Origin: an uncultured Clostridia bacterium
GTDB lineage: Bacteria > Bacillota > Clostridia > Oscillospirales > Acutalibacteraceae
Direction: 5' to 3'
Assembly: GCA_944380855.1 (NCBI GenBank)
Contig: CALWIW010000019.1
Coordinates: 1 to 42,401, forward strand
DNA: 42,401 nucleotides
Under the pieces are notes generated by a model, which was not told the origin of the DNA, ran no database searches, and worked only from the letters and a program-made list of their open reading frames with translations. The position numbers and the translations under genes are program-made. Positions 40,711 to 42,401 of the stretch are shown in pieces. Positions within the stretch are counted from its first letter, which is position 1; every line of letters starts with the position of its first letter.

Positions 40711-42246
40711 TTAGTCATTGGTGCTCATGCGCTTCTTGGTGACCAGCAGCACAACGGCAGCCAGAGCCAGAACGGAGCCCAGGACATAGAACAGGGTGGT
40801 GCCCATGCCGCCGGTGGAGGGAAGATTAGTGCCGGTCTTGTTCTCGATGGCAGCAGTAACAGCACCGGTGGATACTTCTCCAGTGAACTTGTCACCGCCA
40901 CTGAGGGAGGTCAGCGTGGGGTTATCGGAAGATACGTCATGTTCGGCTGTAATGGTAAACTTGATATCCGCAATCGTATTGTACCCAGTAGGCGTGGTGG
41001 TTTCGACCAACTTGTAGTCGCCAGCGTCCAGACCTGTCCAAGTAAAGGTGGTCATTTCATCGCCCTTGAGCTCTTCGCCTACTGCCTTATACTCTTCAGC
41101 GGCATTCTTCTTATACAGGGTGAAGCCTGCGCCCTCCAGGGGGATAAATTCCTTGTTATTGTCGCTGTCGGTGCCAGTATGGTCAGGATCCTTGGATTCA
41201 TCATAGTTGGGATTCTTGGTGACCTTGTTCACGATAGTCTTGTAGGTAAATACGATGACAACATCATCGGGGGTCTCGCCGTTTTCGCCGGCCTGCTCAT
41301 CGTTGGGGTTGTTGGTATAGGTCACATGGGAGGTGTTCTTGTTGCCGGCGGAGCCGATAACAGCATTGCTCTTCAGCGTGGAGGTGTACTCTACAGTGAT
41401 GACGGAGTCAGCATGGACAAGCGCATTTTCGTTAGAATCCTTGATAGCAGTCAAATCAGCAAACTTAATCTCAAAAGCACAGCCATCCTCGAGCTTAGTA
41501 GCAGGGTCAGTAGGAGTAACTACATCATACCCACTGGAAATCCTGGTCCCATCAACATAAACATCAACAGAAGAAGGATTGAAGGTCAGACCGTCGCTTT
41601 GTGTATCGTGGAAGGTCAGCTTGTAGCCGTGGGTGTAGTTGTCGTAGTCCTGGGCGATGGTGGCGCTCAGCTTGAAGGGGACTTCATCGCCGATATCGTA
41701 GTCGGCGGAATCCTGCCAATCGGTGGTGGTGCCCGTGGTGTCGTTGGTGTCCTTAACCTTCTTATCGGAGGAGGTGGTTCCAACCTTGGGATCGATAATA
41801 GTAGGGCCAACTACCTGAACAACATACAGAGAGAGGGACTCGCCCTCACCCACAGGGCCGTTGTCCTTGATCAGATAGTAGCCGGTAGGTACGGACAGCG
41901 GACTTCCATTGGAAACCGTACCGGATTTTTCAGAAGTCAGATTCACATATTTCTGAATCTCCGTTAACTTTTCGGTGTTGCTCTTATCATTCACAGCAGC
42001 CAGAGCATCCAGAGTGGTCTGATCGACAGCATCTCCTTCGGTGCCGGTGCCGTTCTTGCCCCACTTGACGTTGGACAGGACACCATTATGGAGGTCACCA
42101 GTGAAGATCTGGTATACATCATAGGTGCGGGTGCTTCCCTCGGGAGCCGAAATTGTAGCGTTTTCTGCCGCAAACGCGGTAGTGGCCAGGGCGAAGACCA
42201 TGACCAGGGCCAGCAGAAGGCTGGCGAGTTTTCTTGTGTGTTTCAT
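40711..42246 (-). CDS. Sortase-anchored backbone pilin (LPSTGG)
   Basis: 511 residues. Signal peptide (MKHTRKLASLLLALVMVF, about 1-27), then Ig-like pilin domains, a lysine in IIDPKVG that may be the pilin-linking position, an E-box-like KLVETTTPTGY (about 430-440), and a C-terminal LPSTGG (about 475-480), membrane helix and basic tail. These are features of SpaA/FimA-type backbone pilins joined by a class C sortase. The ATG at 42246 has AAAGGAAA upstream. Base composition is richer in GC than the rest of the window, suggesting transfer. Confidence 0.93.
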   Translation of the reverse strand: MKHTRKLASLLLALVMVFALATTAFAAENATISAPEGSTRTYDVYQIFTGDLHNGVLSNVKWGKNGTGTEGDAVDQTTLDALAAVNDKSNTEKLTEIQKYVNLTSEKSGTVSNGSPLSVPTGYYLIKDNGPVGEGESLSLYVVQVVGPTIIDPKVGTTSSDKKVKDTNDTTGTTTDWQDSADYDIGDEVPFKLSATIAQDYDNYTHGYKLTFHDTQSDGLTFNPSSVDVYVDGTRISSGYDVVTPTDPATKLEDGCAFEIKFADLTAIKDSNENALVHADSVITVEYTSTLKSNAVIGSAGNKNTSHVTYTNNPNDEQAGENGETPDDVVIVFTYKTIVNKVTKNPNYDESKDPDHTGTDSDNNKEFIPLEGAGFTLYKKNAAEEYKAVGEELKGDEMTTFTWTGLDAGDYKLVETTTPTGYNTIADIKFTITAEHDVSSDNPTLTSLSGGDKFTGEVSTGAVTAAIENKTGTNLPSTGGMGTTLFYVLGSVLALAAVVLLVTKKRMSTND

Positions 42247-42305
42247 TGTTTGGTTTCCTTTCTTTGTTAGATTTTGGTTTTGATAAAGCAAGTATACTGT
42301 GCGCA

Positions 42306-42401
42306 TCAGAAAGATGCTGAATCCTCCTTTCTGTGCTTAGTATGGTTATACAACAGGAGGAAAGCTGTGCCTGTGAGCAACAGGAAGCCTCCCATGGTAT
42401 A
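42306..42401 (-). CDS. C-terminal end of an LPXTG surface protein (partial)
   Basis: The frame is open from the window edge to a stop at 42306 and encodes a hydrophobic segment (GGFLLLTGTAFLLLYNH) followed by the basic tail KHRKEDSASF. This is the usual end of a sortase-anchored pilus tip or minor pilin; the LPXTG motif itself would lie beyond the edge. It stops 59 bp before the backbone pilin start, so it is probably the preceding gene of the same pilus operon. Confidence 0.7.
   Translation of the reverse strand, partial: YTMGGFLLLTGTAFLLLYNHTKHRKEDSASF

Noticed and set aside
40681..41967. 428-residue open frame on the plus strand
   Set aside because: It is antisense to the backbone pilin, is low in complexity (Gly/Val-rich) and lacks a convincing start; it is a by-product of the GC-rich pilin codons.

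Overview
The window looks like a chromosomal segment of a low-GC, Gram-positive Clostridia-type bacterium, probably a gut Oscillospiraceae/Ruminococcus relative. The grounds are strong AGGAGG ribosome sites, sigma-A promoters (TTGACA-17-TATAAT type), a T-box leader ahead of pheST, a ctsR-mcsA-mcsB-clpC heat-shock operon, and cohesin/dockerin-bearing secreted glycosidases. No rRNA, tRNA or CRISPR array was seen. Functional calls rest on recognised protein motifs read by eye; no database search was run.

Layout. 1-6100 is a mixed accessory and housekeeping stretch: a YtxH-like membrane protein, a SLOG protein, an XRE regulator, a complete-looking type III toxin-antitoxin locus (promoter, two 53-nt RNA repeats with a covarying stem, terminator, TenpN/CptN-like toxin), luxS, a DUF6512 membrane protein, a membrane-anchored cohesin-like protein and a DUF1016/YhcG nuclease. 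6146-10265 is a minus-strand housekeeping run: Nif3-like protein, trmK, DUF1858, a lipoprotein, nnrD and a DUF6106-like protein. 10497-18600 holds a Phe T-box with pheS-pheT, an EF-G-like GTPase and ilvD. 18687-31712 is a glycan-degradation cluster on the minus strand: an XRE regulator, a 1531-residue GH84 enzyme, a 1889-residue GH2 beta-galactosidase, and a frameshifted CBM32/FIVAR/dockerin protein. 31953-38481 carries an rlmD-type methyltransferase, DUF4250 and the ctsR operon with two CtsR boxes bracketing its promoter. 38658-40218 has two further XRE regulators. 40293-42401 is visibly GC-richer and encodes a sortase-dependent pilus: the C-terminal end of an LPXTG protein, an LPSTGG backbone pilin and a class C sortase lacking its catalytic core.

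How the parts fit. All three secreted glycan-active proteins carry dockerin repeats, and the protein at 4244-5026 looks like a one-cohesin surface anchor with a C-terminal membrane helix. Together they suggest a small cell-surface complex acting on host-type glycans (GlcNAc and galactose, as in mucin), reminiscent of the FIVAR-dockerin/cohesin pairing known from Clostridium perfringens GH84 toxins. In the GH84 protein the dockerin is inserted inside the N-terminal domain, which is unusual.

A second theme is an interspersed hairpin repeat family sharing the core GGGCGAAACC or its CCGCCTTG/CAAGGCGG stem. At least five copies lie in intergenic DNA, and one overlaps the last codons of nnrD.
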